Of a DNA stretch of 64,000 nucleotides, positions 54,538-63,297 are shown piece after piece. The position numbers and the translations under genes were made by a program. The DNA is from Bradyrhizobiaceae bacterium (GTDB taxonomy: Bacteria; Pseudomonadota; Alphaproteobacteria; Rhizobiales; Aestuariivirgaceae). The stretch spans positions 1 through 64,000 of the forward strand of contig CANJMQ010000007.1 of assembly GCA_947475225.1 (NCBI GenBank), written 5' to 3'. Each line of letters opens with the position of its first letter. Positions within the stretch are counted from its first letter, which is position 1. Under the pieces are notes generated by a model. That model saw nothing but the letters and a program-made list of their open reading frames with translations. It searched no databases and was not told the origin of the DNA.

Positions 54538-55728
54538 ATGGCGCGTGCCTTCCTCCTGATTCTCGACTCCTTCGGCATCGGCGGCGCGCCGGATGCCGCG
54601 AGCTTCGGCGACGAGGGGGCCAACACGCTGGGCCACATCTGCCAACACATGAAGCTCCGCGTGCCGCATATGGCGTCGCTGGGGCTGGGCCTTGCTGCGG
54701 AACTCTCCAGCGGCCGCAACCCGCTCGGGAACATTGCGCTTATCGGCCAGTATGGCGTCGCCCGCGAAGTCTCGCGCGGCAAGGACACGATCACCGGTCA
54801 CTGGGAAATGGCCGGCGTTCCACTGGCCTTCGACTGGGGCTACTTCCCGCACACCGTCCCGGCCTTTCCGCCCGACCTGATCGATGGCATCGTCACCCGT
54901 TGCAAACTGCCGGGTCTGCTCGCCCTGTGCCATGCCTCGGGCACCGAAGTGATCGAGGATTTCGGCGAAGAGCATATCCGTTCGGGAAGACCTATCGCCT
55001 ATACCAGTGCTGACAGCGTGCTGCAGATCGCGGCGCATGAGGAGCATTTCGGGCTGGAGCGTCTCTACGAGGTCTGCCGTGTGGCGCGCGAGCTCACCTA
55101 CCCCATGAACATCGGCCGCATCATCGCGCGCCCCTTCCTCGGCGAGCGGCGCGGCGACTTCAAGCGCACGGCACACCGCAAGGACTTCGCTGTGACACCG
55201 CCCGCGCCGACGCTGCTCAAGGTGCTGAGCGATGCGGGCCGCGATGTCGTCTCCGTCGGCAAGATCGGCGACATCTATGCTCATGTCGGCACGGGGCGTG
55301 AGATCAAGGTGGCAGGCAACCCGGCGTTTCTCGAAACCACGCTCGCCAACATGGACGGTTTGGGCGCGGGCGGCTTGCTGATGACCAACTTCGTCGACTT
55401 TGACACGGAGTTCGGTCACCGCCGTGAACCTGTTGGCTATGGTAAGCTGCTTGAGGCCTTCGATGCGGAACTTCCTCGCATCATGCGCAAGCTCAAGCCG
55501 GCAGACCTGCTGGTTCTCACCGCCGACCACGGCAATGATCCCACCTGGACCGGCACCGACCACACGCGCGAGCAGATTCCGGTGATGAGCTACATGCCCG
55601 GCATGGTTCCCGGCAGTTTCGGCCTGCGAACGAGTTTTTCCGACATCGGCCAGACCATCGCGCGGCACTTGAGGGTCGGCCCGCTCGCCGCCGGCACCGC
55701 GTGGGACGTGACTAGTCCTGCCGCTTGA
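54538..55728 (+). CDS. deoB: Phosphopentomutase
   Basis: The 396-residue Mn2+-dependent enzyme converts (deoxy)ribose 1-phosphate to the 5-phosphate. Metal sites are visible in LDSFGIGGAPDAASFGD, the phosphorylated-Thr region GKDTITGHWEM and TADHGNDPTWTGTDHTREQIPVM. It completes the nucleoside salvage operon. The ATG at 54538 has GGAG upstream. No deoC lies in the window. The last 17 bases overlap the convergent choV gene. Confidence 0.96.
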   Translation: MARAFLLILDSFGIGGAPDAASFGDEGANTLGHICQHMKLRVPHMASLGLGLAAELSSGRNPLGNIALIGQYGVAREVSRGKDTITGHWEMAGVPLAFDWGYFPHTVPAFPPDLIDGIVTRCKLPGLLALCHASGTEVIEDFGEEHIRSGRPIAYTSADSVLQIAAHEEHFGLERLYEVCRVARELTYPMNIGRIIARPFLGERRGDFKRTAHRKDFAVTPPAPTLLKVLSDAGRDVVSVGKIGDIYAHVGTGREIKVAGNPAFLETTLANMDGLGAGGLLMTNFVDFDTEFGHRREPVGYGKLLEAFDAELPRIMRKLKPADLLVLTADHGNDPTWTGTDHTREQIPVMSYMPGMVPGSFGLRTSFSDIGQTIARHLRVGPLAAGTAWDVTSPAA

Positions 55729-56902
55729 GCACGGCCTGCAGCACGTGCCGCACACCGATCGAGCCGAGGAACCTGTCGTTTTCGTCGAAGATCGCCACGG
55801 GCGCCACGTCGGTGTTGTGAATCGCCAGCATCACCACCTTCAGTGACGTGCCGGGCCTGGCCCAGAACACCGGGCGATGGCCAGGATCGACGGGTGTTTC
55901 AACATGGTCGCAGGACACCCATGTGGCGGGATGTCCGTCGCGCTCGGCGGCCACGACCTTGCCATTCGCGTCCAGCTTGAACCGCGTCGTCCTATTCTTG
56001 TCGAGCCACACCCAGCCATCCTCGCTCCGTTCGAGTTCGGGCAGGGCGCGCATCACGTTCCAGGCGGTGAGCACCGAGAGCGGATTCACATTGGCGATGA
56101 AGTCCCGCACATAGTCGTTGGCGGGCTTCAGCACGATGTCTTCGGGCGTTCCCGACTGTACGATGCGGCCGCCCTCCATGATGGTGATGCGGTTGCCGAT
56201 CTTGAGGGCTTCCTCGAGGTCGTGGCTGACGAAGAGGATGGTTTTCTTGATCTGCTTCTGCAACTGCAGGAGTTCGTCCTGCAGCTTGGTGCGGATGAGC
56301 GGATCGAGCGCCGAGAAGGGCTCGTCCATGAGGAGGATCGGCGCTTCCGTTGCAAAGGCGCGCGCAAGGCCGACGCGCTGCTGCATGCCGCCCGAGAGTT
56401 CATGCACGTATTTGTTGGCCCATTGCTTGAGCCCGACGAGCTCGAGTTGCCTGTCGACCTTGGCGTTGCGCTCGGCCTCCGGAATGCCGGCGAGTTCGAG
56501 GCCGAAGCCGGCGTTCTCGCGCACCGTGCGCCACGGCAGCAGTGCGAACTGCTGGAACACCATGGCCACTTGGCGCTGGCGGATGTGGCGCAGCGTTGCG
56601 GCGTTGCAGGAGGCGACATCGACCATGCGGTCGCCATCCTTCACCAGCACCTCGCCGCCCGTCACCTTGTTGAGGCCGTTGACGGCGCGCAGCAGCGTGG
56701 ACTTGCCGGAGCCCGAGAGGCCCATCAGCACGCTGATCTCGCCTTCGTTCACGGTGAGGCTGGCTTGCGTGGCGCCCAGAACGGCACCGGTGCGCTTGAG
56801 GATTTCGGAGCGGTCGACGCCTTCATGGGCAAGCTTCAGCGCCTCGTCGGTCTTGTCGCCGAAGATGATGTCGACGTTCCTGAACTCGATGGAGGCGGTC
56901 AT
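55712..56902 (-). CDS. choV: Choline ABC transporter ATP-binding protein
   Basis: The 396-residue ATPase of the ProV/OpuA family has the N-terminal FRNVDIIFGDKTDEALKLAHEG typical of ChoV, Walker A GLSGSGKST, signature LSGGMQQRVGLARA, and Walker B ILLMDEPFSALDP. A C-terminal regulatory region (VMLAIHNTDVAPVAIFDENDRFLGSIGV, CBS-like) follows. It powers choline import. The ATG at 56902 overlaps the choW stop (ATGA). Confidence 0.93.
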   Translation of the reverse strand: MTASIEFRNVDIIFGDKTDEALKLAHEGVDRSEILKRTGAVLGATQASLTVNEGEISVLMGLSGSGKSTLLRAVNGLNKVTGGEVLVKDGDRMVDVASCNAATLRHIRQRQVAMVFQQFALLPWRTVRENAGFGLELAGIPEAERNAKVDRQLELVGLKQWANKYVHELSGGMQQRVGLARAFATEAPILLMDEPFSALDPLIRTKLQDELLQLQKQIKKTILFVSHDLEEALKIGNRITIMEGGRIVQSGTPEDIVLKPANDYVRDFIANVNPLSVLTAWNVMRALPELERSEDGWVWLDKNRTTRFKLDANGKVVAAERDGHPATWVSCDHVETPVDPGHRPVFWARPGTSLKVVMLAIHNTDVAPVAIFDENDRFLGSIGVRHVLQAVLKRQD

Positions 56903-57753
56903 TTCTTGCCTCCTGTCTTCACCGCCAGCATGCGGTCGAGGATGATGGCCAGCACCACGATGGCGAGGCCCGCCTCGATGCCCAGCGGAATGTTGCGGTT
57001 GGACAGCGCCTTGAACACCGGATTGCCGAGGCTGGGTGCGCCGATCAGCGTGGCGAAGACCACCATGGAAAGCGACAGCATGATGCATTGCGTGAGGCCC
57101 GCCATGATCGAGGGCATGGCGGCCGGCAGTTCCACCTTCCACAGCAGTTGGCGCTTGGTGGCGCCGAAGGCCTCGCCCGCTTCGATCATTGGCGTGGGAA
57201 TGGAGGTGATGCCGAGATAGGTCATGCGGACGGGCGCCGGCATGGCGAAGATGAAGGTGACGATGAGCGCAGGTGCCGCACCAAGGCCGAACAGGATGAG
57301 GATGGGAATCAGGTAGACGAAGGTCGGCATGGTCTGCATCAGGTCGAGGATCGGTTGGGTGACGCGCCAGACCTGCCTCTTGTGCGCGGCCCAGATGCCG
57401 AGCGGTACGCCGATCGACATTGACAGCGCGGTGGCACCAACGACGAGCACGAGGGTCTGTACCGTTTCCTTCCACAGGCCCTGGTTGATGATGAACAGCA
57501 GGCCGATCAACACGCCGAGCGCCAGTTTCCAGGATTTCTGCAGCCAATAGGCAAAGGCAGCGATCAGGATGGCGAGCAGCACCGGCGATATGGCGAGCAG
57601 CCCCCAGGTGGTGTTCTCGACGATGAAGTTGAGTGAAATCTTGAGCGCATCGAACAGCCACTGGAAATAGGTGACGATGAAGTCGATGAGGCTCTTGCCC
57701 CAGGGGCCGACTGGCAATTTCCACGACCGGATGAAACTGGTAACCGGATCCAT
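56899..57753 (-). CDS. choW: Choline ABC transporter permease
   Basis: The 284-residue membrane protein has about seven helices and the ProW-type core: LGIWAAHKRQVWRVTQPILDLMQTMPTFVYLIPILILFGLGAAPA, EAGEAFGATKRQLLWKVELPAAMPSIMAGLTQ (EAA loop) and ATLIGAPSLGNPVF. The ATG at 57753 has GGGAGGGG upstream. It follows choX after a 116-base spacer holding a strong hairpin. Confidence 0.93.
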   Translation of the reverse strand: MDPVTSFIRSWKLPVGPWGKSLIDFIVTYFQWLFDALKISLNFIVENTTWGLLAISPVLLAILIAAFAYWLQKSWKLALGVLIGLLFIINQGLWKETVQTLVLVVGATALSMSIGVPLGIWAAHKRQVWRVTQPILDLMQTMPTFVYLIPILILFGLGAAPALIVTFIFAMPAPVRMTYLGITSIPTPMIEAGEAFGATKRQLLWKVELPAAMPSIMAGLTQCIMLSLSMVVFATLIGAPSLGNPVFKALSNRNIPLGIEAGLAIVVLAIILDRMLAVKTGGKK

Positions 57754-57829
57754 ATGCCCCTCCCCCGAGAGTGACGCAGTTGGCTTATGCAGCCCGCGGT
57801 CAGTCTGGCATGTATCGGACACAGAAGGA

Positions 57830-57861
57830 AAGACGCCCGGGAGGTGTCTCCCGGGCGTCTT
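57830..57861 (-). terminator. Hairpin between choX and choW (partial terminator)
   Basis: AAGACGCCCGGGA and TCCCGGGCGTCTT form a perfect 13-bp stem around GGTGTC. Read on the minus strand it is followed by TCCTTCTG, so termination may be partial. It begins 8 bases after the choX stop. Confidence 0.75.
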
Positions 57862-57869
57862 GTACTTGC

Positions 57870-58808
57870 TCAGCCCTTCAGTGCGGCCTCGACTGCCGCT
57901 GCGGCGTCACCGCCGTCGAGCGTGGTCACGCCCTGCAGCCAGGGCTTCACCACATCGGGGTTGGCCTTGAGCCAGGCCTTGGCGGTTTCCTTCGGATCAG
58001 CACTGTTCTTCAGCACCGGGTCCATCATGGCGCCTTCCATGGCGAGGTCGAACTTGAGGTTCTTCAAGAGCGCGCCCACGTTCGGGCACTCGGTGGTGTA
58101 GCCTGCGCGGGCGATGGTGTAGACGGTGGCGGCGCCGAAGCCGCTATCACCCATGCCGTCGAGATAGGCGATCTTCATCTCGCCCATGACGGGGTGCGGC
58201 GTCCAGCCGAGGAAGATGATCCACTGGTTGTCCTTCATGGCCTTCTCGGCCTCGGTCAGCATGCCCGCTTCGGAGCTTTCGACCAGCTGGAAGCCCTTCA
58301 TGTTGTTCTTGGGATCGTCGATCATCGTCTGGATGATGCGGTTGCCGTCGTTGCCGGCTTCGATGCCATAGATCTTGCTGCCGAACTTGTCGGCATTGGC
58401 GCCGAGGTCGGCGAGCGACTTGACGCCGGCGTCCGCCACGTATTGCGGAACGACGAGGCCGTAGCCCGCGCCATCGAGGTTGGCGGCAAGCTGCTCCACC
58501 GACTTGTCATCGAGATAGGCCTTGATGTCGGCGGTCATCGACGGCATCCAGTTGCCGAGGAACACGTCGATGTCCTTGTTCTTGAGCGACGCCATGGTGA
58601 CCGGCACGGAGAGTGTGGACACCGCGGGCTCATAACCCAGCGCTTCGAGGATGACGGAGGTGGCGCCGGTGGTCACCTGGATGTCGGTCCAGCCCACATC
58701 GGCGAAGCGTACGGCCTTGCAGCTGGCCGGATCGGCAGCGAAGGCCGAGGAGGCCATGGCAGCGCCCATGACGGCAGCCGCCGCCACACTCTTGATGAAA
58801 GACTTCAT
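57870..58808 (-). CDS. choX: Choline ABC transporter substrate-binding protein
   Basis: The 312-residue precursor has a signal peptide (SVAAAAVMGAAMASSAFA). Its mature part supplies aromatic residues expected for the choline cage: VGWTDIQVTT, LGNWMPSM, GYGLVVPQY and LGWTPHPVM. These fit the Trp/Tyr box of Sinorhizobium ChoX. ATG at 58808 has GGGAGCAG upstream. It is the first gene of choXWV, divergent from betI. Confidence 0.95.
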   Translation of the reverse strand: MKSFIKSVAAAAVMGAAMASSAFAADPASCKAVRFADVGWTDIQVTTGATSVILEALGYEPAVSTLSVPVTMASLKNKDIDVFLGNWMPSMTADIKAYLDDKSVEQLAANLDGAGYGLVVPQYVADAGVKSLADLGANADKFGSKIYGIEAGNDGNRIIQTMIDDPKNNMKGFQLVESSEAGMLTEAEKAMKDNQWIIFLGWTPHPVMGEMKIAYLDGMGDSGFGAATVYTIARAGYTTECPNVGALLKNLKFDLAMEGAMMDPVLKNSADPKETAKAWLKANPDVVKPWLQGVTTLDGGDAAAAVEAALKG

Positions 58809-58898
58809 GATCTGCTCCCTGTTCGCCCGGGGCCTGCTTGGCGGCACCGCGGCTTGGTTTGAGAATAATTCAGGTTTCACGCGCCGGGCAAGTTTTCA

Positions 58899-58914
58899 TT
58901 GGACAGCTGACCAA
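58899..58914. promoter_or_regulatory. Candidate BetI operator between choX and betI
   Basis: TTGGACAGCTGACCAA is an inverted repeat matching at 14 of 16 positions. It lies 34 bases before the betI ATG, just outside a plausible leftward choX promoter (TTGCCC-N17-TTATTC on the minus strand). BetI sites in other bacteria contain ATTGGAC/GTCCAAT halves, and TTGGAC is present here. Confidence 0.55.
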
Positions 58915-58947
58915 CAAAAAACGACACTTTCCCCTCTGGAGGGTGGA

Positions 58948-59565
58948 ATGCCGAAGCTCGGAATGGCGCCGATCAGGCGAAAGCAGCTGGTGGAGGCGGC
59001 GATTGCCGCCATACACCAGCACGGCTTCGCCAGTGCCACCGTGGCGCGCATCGCTGCCCAGGCGGGCATTTCCGCCGGCATGGTGCACCACTACTTCAAG
59101 GACAAGGACGAGTTGCTCCTCGCCACCATGCGCCACCTGCTGGCAGAACTCCGGGCCGATGCCGTTGACCGGCTGTCCCGCACCGTCGAGCCCACCGAGC
59201 GCATCCGCGCCATCATCGATGCCTGCTTCGGCGACGCGCAGTTCGACGAGCAGGTGTTCAGCGCCTGGCTGGCGCTATATGGCAATGCCCGCCAGTCGCC
59301 ACGGCTGATGAACATCCTCTCTCTCTATCACCGCCGCCTCCGCAGCAGCCTGCTCTACGACCTGCGCCGCATCGTGAACCAGGCGGAGGCTTTGCGGCTG
59401 GCCGAAGGCATCGCCGCGATGATCGACGGGCTGTGGCTGCGCTATGCGCTGACCGGCAAGCCCGCCAACCCCGAGACGCCGCGCGCGCTGACGCGTGATT
59501 ATCTGGCCGCAGCGCTCTTGCGCACTTCCAACATCGACCGCGCCGGACTAATGATGCTCGCCTGA
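58948..59565 (+). CDS. betI: TetR-family transcriptional repressor BetI
   Basis: The 205-residue regulator has an N-terminal TetR helix-turn-helix (RRKQLVEAAIAAIHQHGFASATVARIAAQAGISAGMVHHYFKDKDELLLATMRHL) and the BetI ligand domain (VFSAWLALYGNARQSPRLMNILSLYHRRLRSSL, AAMIDGLWLRYAL). BetI represses choline uptake and betaine synthesis genes and is released by choline. The ATG at 58948 has GGAGGG upstream. It is not followed by betB or betA, as would be usual, but by a Gfo/Idh gene. Confidence 0.92.
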   Translation: MPKLGMAPIRRKQLVEAAIAAIHQHGFASATVARIAAQAGISAGMVHHYFKDKDELLLATMRHLLAELRADAVDRLSRTVEPTERIRAIIDACFGDAQFDEQVFSAWLALYGNARQSPRLMNILSLYHRRLRSSLLYDLRRIVNQAEALRLAEGIAAMIDGLWLRYALTGKPANPETPRALTRDYLAAALLRTSNIDRAGLMMLA

Positions 59566-59583
59566 ACAGGGAAGGGCGAACAC

Positions 59584-60570
59584 ATGAAGCCAGTGAAGTG
59601 GGGCATTATCTCGACGGCGAACATCGGCGTGGCCAAGGTCATTCCGGGCATGCTGAAGTCGAAGGACATCGAGATCGTCGCGATCTCCTCGCGCACCAAG
59701 AAGACCGCACAGGAATGGGCCGGAAAACTCGGCATTCCAAAGGCCTATGGCTCCTATGAGGAGATGCTGGCCGATCCCGAGATCGAGGCCGTCTACAACC
59801 CGCTGCCGAACCACCTCCACGTCCCCCTCACGCTTGCCGCCGCGAAGGCGGGAAAGCACGTGCTGTGCGAGAAGCCCATCGCCATCACCGCGAAGGAGGC
59901 GATGCAGCTCAAGAAGATCAAGAACGTGCTTGTGGCCGAGGCCTTCATGGTCCGCCATGCCGCGCAGTGGCTGGCGGCGCGCGATCTGGTGAAGAAGAAG
60001 AAGATCGGCGACGTGCGCGCCATCCAGGTGCTGTTCACCTATTTCAACCGCGACCCCAGGAACGTGCGCAACAAGGCCGACATCGGCGGTGGAGGCCTGC
60101 TCGACATCGGCTGCTATCCGATCACCGTGTCGCGCTTCATCTTTGACGGCGAACCTACCCGTGTCACCGGCACCTTCGACCGCGACCCGAAGTTCGGCAC
60201 CGACCGCCTGGCGGGCGGGCTTGCCGATTTCGGCGAGGGCCGGCACCTGTCCTTCACCGTCTCCACCCAGCTCGCACCCTATCAGCGGGCCAACATCATG
60301 GGTACCAAGGGGCGGATCGAGATCGAGATCCCCTTCAATGCGCCCCCCGACCAGCCCAACCGCTATTTCGTGCAGGGCATGGAGATGAACGAGGGGGAAT
60401 GGACCTCGCTTCCCGTCTCCGACCAGTACCAGCTGCAGGCGGAAGCCTTCGGGCGGGTCATCCGCAAGAAGCAGAAGCCGTTCTGGGGGGTGGAGGACGC
60501 CATCCAGAACATGAAGATCCTCGATGCCTTCTTCCGCTCCGAAAAGACCAGGAAATGGGAAAAACCATGA
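59584..60570 (+). CDS. Gfo/Idh/MocA family oxidoreductase
   Basis: The 328-residue NAD(P)-dependent enzyme has a Rossmann domain (WGIISTANIGVAKVIPG) and the catalytic motif GKHVLCEKPIA with its Lys. The C-terminal beta-sheet domain has GGGGLLDIGCYPI, which supplies active-site residues. Substrates in this family are sugars, inositols and related polyols, and none can be assigned here. It starts 18 bases after betI. A link to choline use is possible but inferred from position only. Confidence 0.9.
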   Translation: MKPVKWGIISTANIGVAKVIPGMLKSKDIEIVAISSRTKKTAQEWAGKLGIPKAYGSYEEMLADPEIEAVYNPLPNHLHVPLTLAAAKAGKHVLCEKPIAITAKEAMQLKKIKNVLVAEAFMVRHAAQWLAARDLVKKKKIGDVRAIQVLFTYFNRDPRNVRNKADIGGGGLLDIGCYPITVSRFIFDGEPTRVTGTFDRDPKFGTDRLAGGLADFGEGRHLSFTVSTQLAPYQRANIMGTKGRIEIEIPFNAPPDQPNRYFVQGMEMNEGEWTSLPVSDQYQLQAEAFGRVIRKKQKPFWGVEDAIQNMKILDAFFRSEKTRKWEKP

Positions 60571-60594
60571 GGTTTCAGAGTCGATGAGAGGCCA

Positions 60595-60623
60595 TTGACG
60601 AGCCCGCCCGCCGTCTCTATAAG
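60595..60623 (+). promoter_or_regulatory. Strong promoter for rpsT
   Basis: TTGACG at 60595-60600, exactly 17 bases, and TATAAG at 60618-60623 make a near-consensus housekeeping promoter. The leader is about 100 bases and includes a GC-rich hairpin (GCCCGCC ... GGCGGGC, 60623-60654), a possible site for autocontrol of S20. Confidence 0.75.
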
Positions 60624-60730
60624 CCCGCCATCCCGATGAGCCGGGAAGGCGGGCCGTCTGCCACAGGGCAGAGCGGTCTTTCGACTTGGAAGGCTCATCA
60701 AACGTATTTCAGAAGCAGGACTAAAGCCAA

Positions 60731-60997
60731 ATGGCCAATACGAAATCGGCGAAGAAGGCCACCCGCGTCTCCGCCCGCCGCACCGAGATCAACAAGAACC
60801 GCGTCAGCCGCATGCGCACCTTCGTGCGCAAGGTCGAGGAGGCAATCGCCTCCGGCAACCAGGCAGAAGCGGCCGCTGCCCTGCAGGCTGCCCAGCCTGA
60901 ACTGATGCGTGGCGCCCAGAAGGGCGTGCTGCACAAGAACACCGCCTCGCGCAAGGTTTCGCGCCTGGCCGCCCGGGTGAAGTCCATCAAGGCCTGA
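60731..60997 (+). CDS. rpsT: 30S ribosomal protein S20
   Basis: The 88-residue basic protein ([39 protein letters not shown], ending [19 protein letters not shown]) binds 16S rRNA early in 30S assembly. It is monocistronic, with its own strong promoter and terminator. Its place upstream of dnaA is typical of Hyphomicrobiales. Confidence 0.97.
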   Translation: MANTKSAKKATRVSARRTEINKNRVSRMRTFVRKVEEAIASGNQAEAAAALQAAQPELMRGAQKGVLHKNTASRKVSRLAARVKSIKA

Positions 60998-61038
60998 ACC
61001 TGGCATTCCTGCCCTGCAGGAGCCCCCGATTTGCTGGA

Positions 61039-61066
61039 CGCCGGACAGTCTCTGTCTGGCGTTTTT
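61039..61066 (+). terminator. Intrinsic terminator after rpsT
   Basis: CGCCGGACAG, loop TCT and CTGTCTGGCG form a 10-bp stem with one G-U pair, followed by TTTTT. It lies 42 bases after the stop. Confidence 0.9.
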
Positions 61067-61775
61067 CGTTTTGGGTCCGGCATTTTAGCGTTTTCCACAG
61101 CGGCCGGATTTGTCCGGGGACGGAACGTCTCGCGCAGGATTATTGATTAGATATCATAGGTTTATCGAACGCCCTCAGAAGTGGCCCGGCAAACCTCATG
61201 CGATCCGCACGGCGGGTGGTAATCTTTGCCTCAGAGTGGGCGCCGATGCCCGTGCCCCCCGCGTGCCCTGAGCAAGCTCAAAAACAGAAGAGTCTCAGGG
61301 TCTTAGGATTGACTCCCCGGAACCCATTGCAGGCCAAAATGCGTCAAGCCATTTCCGTGTACGGAGCGTTTCCTGAATCAGGTTGCTTGGGTGGTGAACG
61401 CTTTTGTAAGTTCACGTTCGTGGGCAGGCCAGACGGCAATGTGCCCACGACACAAGAGCAGAACCAGGGACTGTCGCGCCCATCGGTTCTGATAGCAGTC
61501 AGTGGTGGCGTTTGCTGGGCGTCTTTCGTCCAAGTGGAGGCTTGTTGCGTGTGAGTGAGGCATGGGGCACATGACAAATCAGAACAGGCACGCTGGCGCG
61601 AATGAATGCTACGGCAGGGGCATGTTATGATCACTTGGAAAATTTCGACCTTCGTTCCGTCGGGTGCTGACGCCTAGTCAGCGCCGATGATCGGGATTGA
61701 TAGACGGTTGGGTCATTGGCCCAGTCGCAATGATGAGGCGCGCCGCAGAATGCGCGCGAAGGGATGCGGAAGAAT
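61067..61775. other. Gene-free dnaA upstream region with GANTC sites and one DnaA-box-like site
   Basis: No convincing gene lies in these 709 bases, which are less GC-rich than the surroundings. Three GANTC sites (61290, 61311, 61375) cluster within 90 bases. One DnaA-box-like TTTTCCACA is at 61091-61099. An AT-rich stretch is at 61141-61166. A 118-codon frame at 61198-61554 lacks coding character. The region probably holds the dnaA promoter. An origin function is possible but not shown. Confidence 0.55.
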
Positions 61776-63200
61776 ATGACTGTTTTGACGGACGTGAAGA
61801 CAAGGTGGGATCGTGTTGCGCAGCGGCTTCGAGCTGAACTTGGTGAAGACCTCTACACCTCATGGTTCGCGCGCATGGAACTCGAGGAGTTCGAGCAGGG
61901 CCGCCTGATCATTTCCGTTCCCACCCGTTTCCTGAAGTCCTGGATCGAGACGCACTACGTTTCGAAGCTGCATAAGATCAGCGAGGGCGAACTCGGCCAT
62001 TTTGACACCATTCACGTGCGCGTGCGCATGCGCGGTGGCGTACCGCAGCGTGCCGCTGTCGATGACCATGCAAATCATGCGACGCAGCCCGCGGCAGCGG
62101 CGCAACCGGCGCCCTCCGTCATTGCCGCAGCCCAGGCTGCCGCTGCCGAGCGCGGGCCGCCACTTGATCCCAATCAGTCGTTCGAGACCTTCGTTGTTGG
62201 TTCTTCAAACCAGCTTGCCCATGCCGCCATGTGCCGCGTCGCCGATGCCGCACCCGGTGCGGCGGTCAGCTTCAACCCGCTGTTCATTCATGCGGGTTCA
62301 GGGCTGGGCAAAACGCACCTGCTCTCCGCCGTCGCGCATCGCGTCAAGCAGAAGCGGCCGGACCGCCGGGTGATGTTCCTCACCGCCGAGCGCTTCATGA
62401 TCAATTTCGTGATGGCGCTGCGCCAGCGCGACACGCTGGCCTTCAAGGACCAGTTCGCGGCGGTCGACGTGCTGCTGATCGACGACTTCCAGTTCTTGCA
62501 GGGCAAGACCATGCAGCAGGAATTCTGCAATGCCTTCAACGGCCTCGTCGACAGCCGCCGGCAGGTCATCGTGGCCGCCGACGTGCCGCCCTCGCAGCTC
62601 GACGCGATCGACCAGCGCATGCGCTCGCGCCTGATGGGCGGACTGGTGGTCGATATCGAGATGCCGGACCTCGAAACCCGCCGCCGCATCCTGCAGAGCC
62701 GCTACGAGACGATGCAGAAGCGCGACCCGTCGGTGCTGATCCCCGACGAGGTGCTGGAATTCATCGCCAACCGGGTGACGGGCACGGGCCGGGAGCTCGA
62801 AGGGGCCTTGAACCGCATCACCGCCTACCAGCAGTTCAACAATGCCGCCGTGACGCTTGACCTTGCGTCGCTGGTACTGCGCGACATGCAGTCGAGCCCC
62901 GACGGCTCACGCATCAAGATCGACGACATCCTGAAGATCATCGGTCGCCACTTCAATGTCGGCCGCACCGACCTCCTGTCGCCGCGGCGTGCCCGCAGCG
63001 TGGTGGTTCCCCGCCAGATCGGCATGTATCTCGCCAAGAAGATGACTGCCCGTTCGCTCCCCGAGATCGGCCGCCGCTTCGGTGGGCGTGACCATTCGAC
63101 GGTGCTGCACGCCGTGCGCAAGATCGAGGACCAGATCAAGACCGACGACAAGCTCGCCCGCGAGGTGGCGCTGCTGATCAGGCTCGTCGAACAGGGCTGA
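61776..63200 (+). CDS. dnaA: Chromosomal replication initiator DnaA
   Basis: The 474-residue initiator has domain I ([25 protein letters not shown]), an Ala/Pro-rich linker (about 95-135), the AAA+ domain with GSGLGKTH and LLIDDFQF, an arginine-finger region ([19 protein letters not shown]) and the DNA-binding domain with the signature [16 protein letters not shown]. It opens the origin when bound to ATP. I chose the ATG at 61776, with GGAAG upstream. An in-frame ATG at 61764 would add four residues but has no properly spaced ribosome site. Confidence 0.96.
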   Translation: MTVLTDVKTRWDRVAQRLRAELGEDLYTSWFARMELEEFEQGRLIISVPTRFLKSWIETHYVSKLHKISEGELGHFDTIHVRVRMRGGVPQRAAVDDHANHATQPAAAAQPAPSVIAAAQAAAAERGPPLDPNQSFETFVVGSSNQLAHAAMCRVADAAPGAAVSFNPLFIHAGSGLGKTHLLSAVAHRVKQKRPDRRVMFLTAERFMINFVMALRQRDTLAFKDQFAAVDVLLIDDFQFLQGKTMQQEFCNAFNGLVDSRRQVIVAADVPPSQLDAIDQRMRSRLMGGLVVDIEMPDLETRRRILQSRYETMQKRDPSVLIPDEVLEFIANRVTGTGRELEGALNRITAYQQFNNAAVTLDLASLVLRDMQSSPDGSRIKIDDILKIIGRHFNVGRTDLLSPRRARSVVVPRQIGMYLAKKMTARSLPEIGRRFGGRDHSTVLHAVRKIEDQIKTDDKLAREVALLIRLVEQG

Positions 63201-63220
63201 AAAACCCCCGATATCCCTTG

Positions 63221-63271
63221 AATTGGCGTGGTTTCCGCGCCAAAGTTTCCGGCCCGGCAAATGGCCGGAAA
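63221..63271. other. Two hairpins between dnaA and dnaN
   Basis: TTGGCG/CGCCAA and a perfect 9-bp stem TTTCCGGCC/GGCCGGAAA (63246-63271) follow the dnaA stop without T-runs. They may modulate read-through into dnaN. Confidence 0.4.
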
Positions 63272-63297
63272 CCACAGGACGAGGGGATCACCGGCTC

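Noticed and set aside
61198-61554. 118-codon frame between rpsT and dnaA
   Set aside because: No ribosome site, no domain, composition unlike neighbouring genes. It lies in the probable dnaA control region.
61590-61606. Sigma-54 -24/-12 promoter upstream of dnaA (TGGCGCG ... TGCT)
   Set aside because: The spacing between the GG and GC elements is one base too long.
61067-61775. Calling this region oriC
   Set aside because: Only one imperfect DnaA box was found. Origins in several alphaproteobacteria lie near hemE rather than dnaA, and skew cannot be judged from this window.
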